A model generated the notes under the pieces. The model made no database searches and was not told the DNA's origin. It was given only the letters and a program-made list of their open reading frames with translations. The translations under genes were made by a program, and so were the position numbers. A stretch of DNA of 6,244 nt from Rhodothermia bacterium (GTDB lineage: Bacteria; Bacteroidota; Rhodothermia; Rhodothermales; JABDKH01): positions 1 through 6,244 of the forward strand of contig JAHHLP010000502.1 of NCBI GenBank assembly GCA_018679295.1. Direction: 5' to 3'. This document shows, in pieces, positions 5,229 to 6,244 of the stretch (position 1 is the first letter of the stretch; each line of letters opens with the position of its first letter).

Positions 5229-6244
5229 TCGCCGGACGATTCCGACTGAGCCATGAGTCGATCTACCAATTGCTCTGGCGTTTCAGCTTCTCTGACCTTC
5301 GTGGGTCGCCCGTCGGTGTCAATGAATATCTCGGTCGGCAGCGGTCGGAGATTGTATTCGCTGGCCATCGCCATTCCGTACGCACCGGCATCCAGAATGG
5401 CCAGCACGTCCCCTTCGCGAATTTCGGCAACGTGCCGATCATGCGCGAAAAAGTCGCTCGACTCACACACGTTGCCGACAATGTGGTACGGCCGTTCTGG
5501 CGCCCTCGGGTTCGACACGTTGACGACGCCGTGATAGGCGCCATATATAGCCGGACGAATAAGGTGGCTCATACCCGAATTGGTTCCGACATATGTCTGG
5601 CCGAAGCTATCCTTTAGTGTGTTGACTTCCACAAGCAGGACGCCGGCCTCAGCTGTCAGGAACCGGCCGGGTTCCATCCACACTTCAAGACTTCGCCCGG
5701 GATACTTCTGTTCAAATTTTCCCACCTGGTGTTCGAGTAGCCGGTCGAGTGCTTCGAGATCGAAGGGCACGTCCTCCGGGCGATAGGGTACGCCCAGGCC
5801 GCCGCCTATGTTGACGAATCGAACGTCGGGGAAGTCGCCGGCGTTAGAGAAGAGGACCGGGACGGCTTTTTGATACGGAGAAAGCTCAAGATTGCCGCTG
5901 CCGATGTGTTGGTGCAAGCCAATGATCTTGAGGTCGTGGGCGTCGGCGATCTTGCGCGCAGCCGGCAAGTCGTCCAAGGGAATGCCGAACTTGGATCGAC
6001 GACCCGCAGTAACCACATGTTCGTGATGACCGGCACCATACTGCGGATTAATTCGCAGGGAAACACTCGCGCCACTTTGCGCCTTGCCGAGCTTTTCAAG
6101 TCGGGTAAGCTCTCCCACATTTAGTAGAACGCCTGCACGCAACGCCAAAGACATCTCCTCATCCGTCATGTTGTTTGCGGAGAAAAGAATCTTGTCTTTG
6201 GGAAACCCCACTCTCAGAGCCAGAAGCAACTCGGCGGGGGAGAC
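5225..6244 (-). CDS. lysA: Diaminopimelate decarboxylase, N-terminus outside window
   Basis: This PLP-dependent fold-III decarboxylase converts meso-diaminopimelate to L-lysine and CO2, the last step of lysine synthesis. The last 339 residues are visible, and the frame is open through the right edge (V-S-P-A-E precede the first possible TTG start at 6229), so the gene is cut, not shortened. Against a usual length of about 400-420, roughly 70-80 N-terminal residues are missing, including the PLP lysine of the YAxKAN motif. Visible motifs, numbered from the edge: RSKFGI (83-88), HQHIGSG (111-117), GGGLG phosphate-binding loop (147-151), EPGR (191-194), GTNSGMSHLIRP (220-231), CESSD with the catalytic Cys260 (260-264) and GAYGMAMASEYN (287-298). 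CESSD favours diaminopimelate over ornithine or arginine substrates. The gene is convergent with the FAH-family gene, with overlapping stop codons and no terminator between them. Confidence 0.96.
   Translation of the reverse strand, partial: VSPAELLLALRVGFPKDKILFSANNMTDEEMSLALRAGVLLNVGELTRLEKLGKAQSGASVSLRINPQYGAGHHEHVVTAGRRSKFGIPLDDLPAARKIADAHDLKIIGLHQHIGSGNLELSPYQKAVPVLFSNAGDFPDVRFVNIGGGLGVPYRPEDVPFDLEALDRLLEHQVGKFEQKYPGRSLEVWMEPGRFLTAEAGVLLVEVNTLKDSFGQTYVGTNSGMSHLIRPAIYGAYHGVVNVSNPRAPERPYHIVGNVCESSDFFAHDRHVAEIREGDVLAILDAGAYGMAMASEYNLRPLPTEIFIDTDGRPTKVREAETPEQLVDRLMAQSESSGD

Noticed and set aside
1..6244. Mobile element, CRISPR array, toxin-antitoxin or defence system
   Set aside because: There are no transposase or integrase genes, regular spaced repeats, terminal inverted repeats or paired small genes; all complete genes but the TPR gene belong to well-known families.

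Overview
The window looks like ordinary chromosomal DNA from a Bacteroidota-related bacterium, most likely of the Rhodothermia (Salinibacter/Rhodothermus side). The L21 protein resembles what I recall of that group, with a long basic run and a GHRQ-Y-TQIE ending. The diaminopimelate decarboxylase has the GTNSGM-HLIRP version of its motif that I associate with Bacteroidota. The DNA is moderately GC-rich, and only one gene (rpmA) has an obvious Shine-Dalgarno sequence. The lineage is an inference from remembered family features, not a database search.

Layout from left to right: (1) the 3' end of an unrecognised plus-strand gene (1-229). (2) A strong bidirectional stem-loop terminator (277-300), then about 230 bases of non-coding DNA with several further inverted repeats. 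(3) A minus-strand TPR/alpha-solenoid protein gene (529-1359), convergent with (1). (4) A divergent non-coding region of about 470 bases. (5) A plus-strand GspE/PilB-family secretion or pilus ATPase gene (1829-3745). (6) A short convergent junction with a weak bidirectional hairpin. (7) The minus-strand ribosomal pair rplU-rpmA (4421 down to 3810). (8) A divergent promoter region. (9) A plus-strand fumarylacetoacetate-hydrolase-family gene (4563-5228). (10) lysA on the minus strand, tail to tail with (9) and sharing the same CTAG at the two stop codons; its 5' end runs off the right edge.

The genes do not form one pathway. They are housekeeping or envelope functions: ribosome assembly (rplU-rpmA), lysine and possibly peptidoglycan precursor synthesis (lysA), a small-molecule hydrolase or decarboxylase, and the motor of a type IV pilus or type II secretion machine without its partner genes in view. 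Every complete gene meets a neighbour head to head or tail to tail; only rplU-rpmA is a real operon.

I found no mobile element, CRISPR array, tRNA, rRNA, toxin-antitoxin pair or defence cassette, and no convincing undescribed system. The best items for a second look are the shared-stop junction at 5225-5228, the stem-loop-rich segment at 300-490, the long leader and uncertain start of the ATPase gene, its divergent N-terminal domain, and the unclassified TPR protein.
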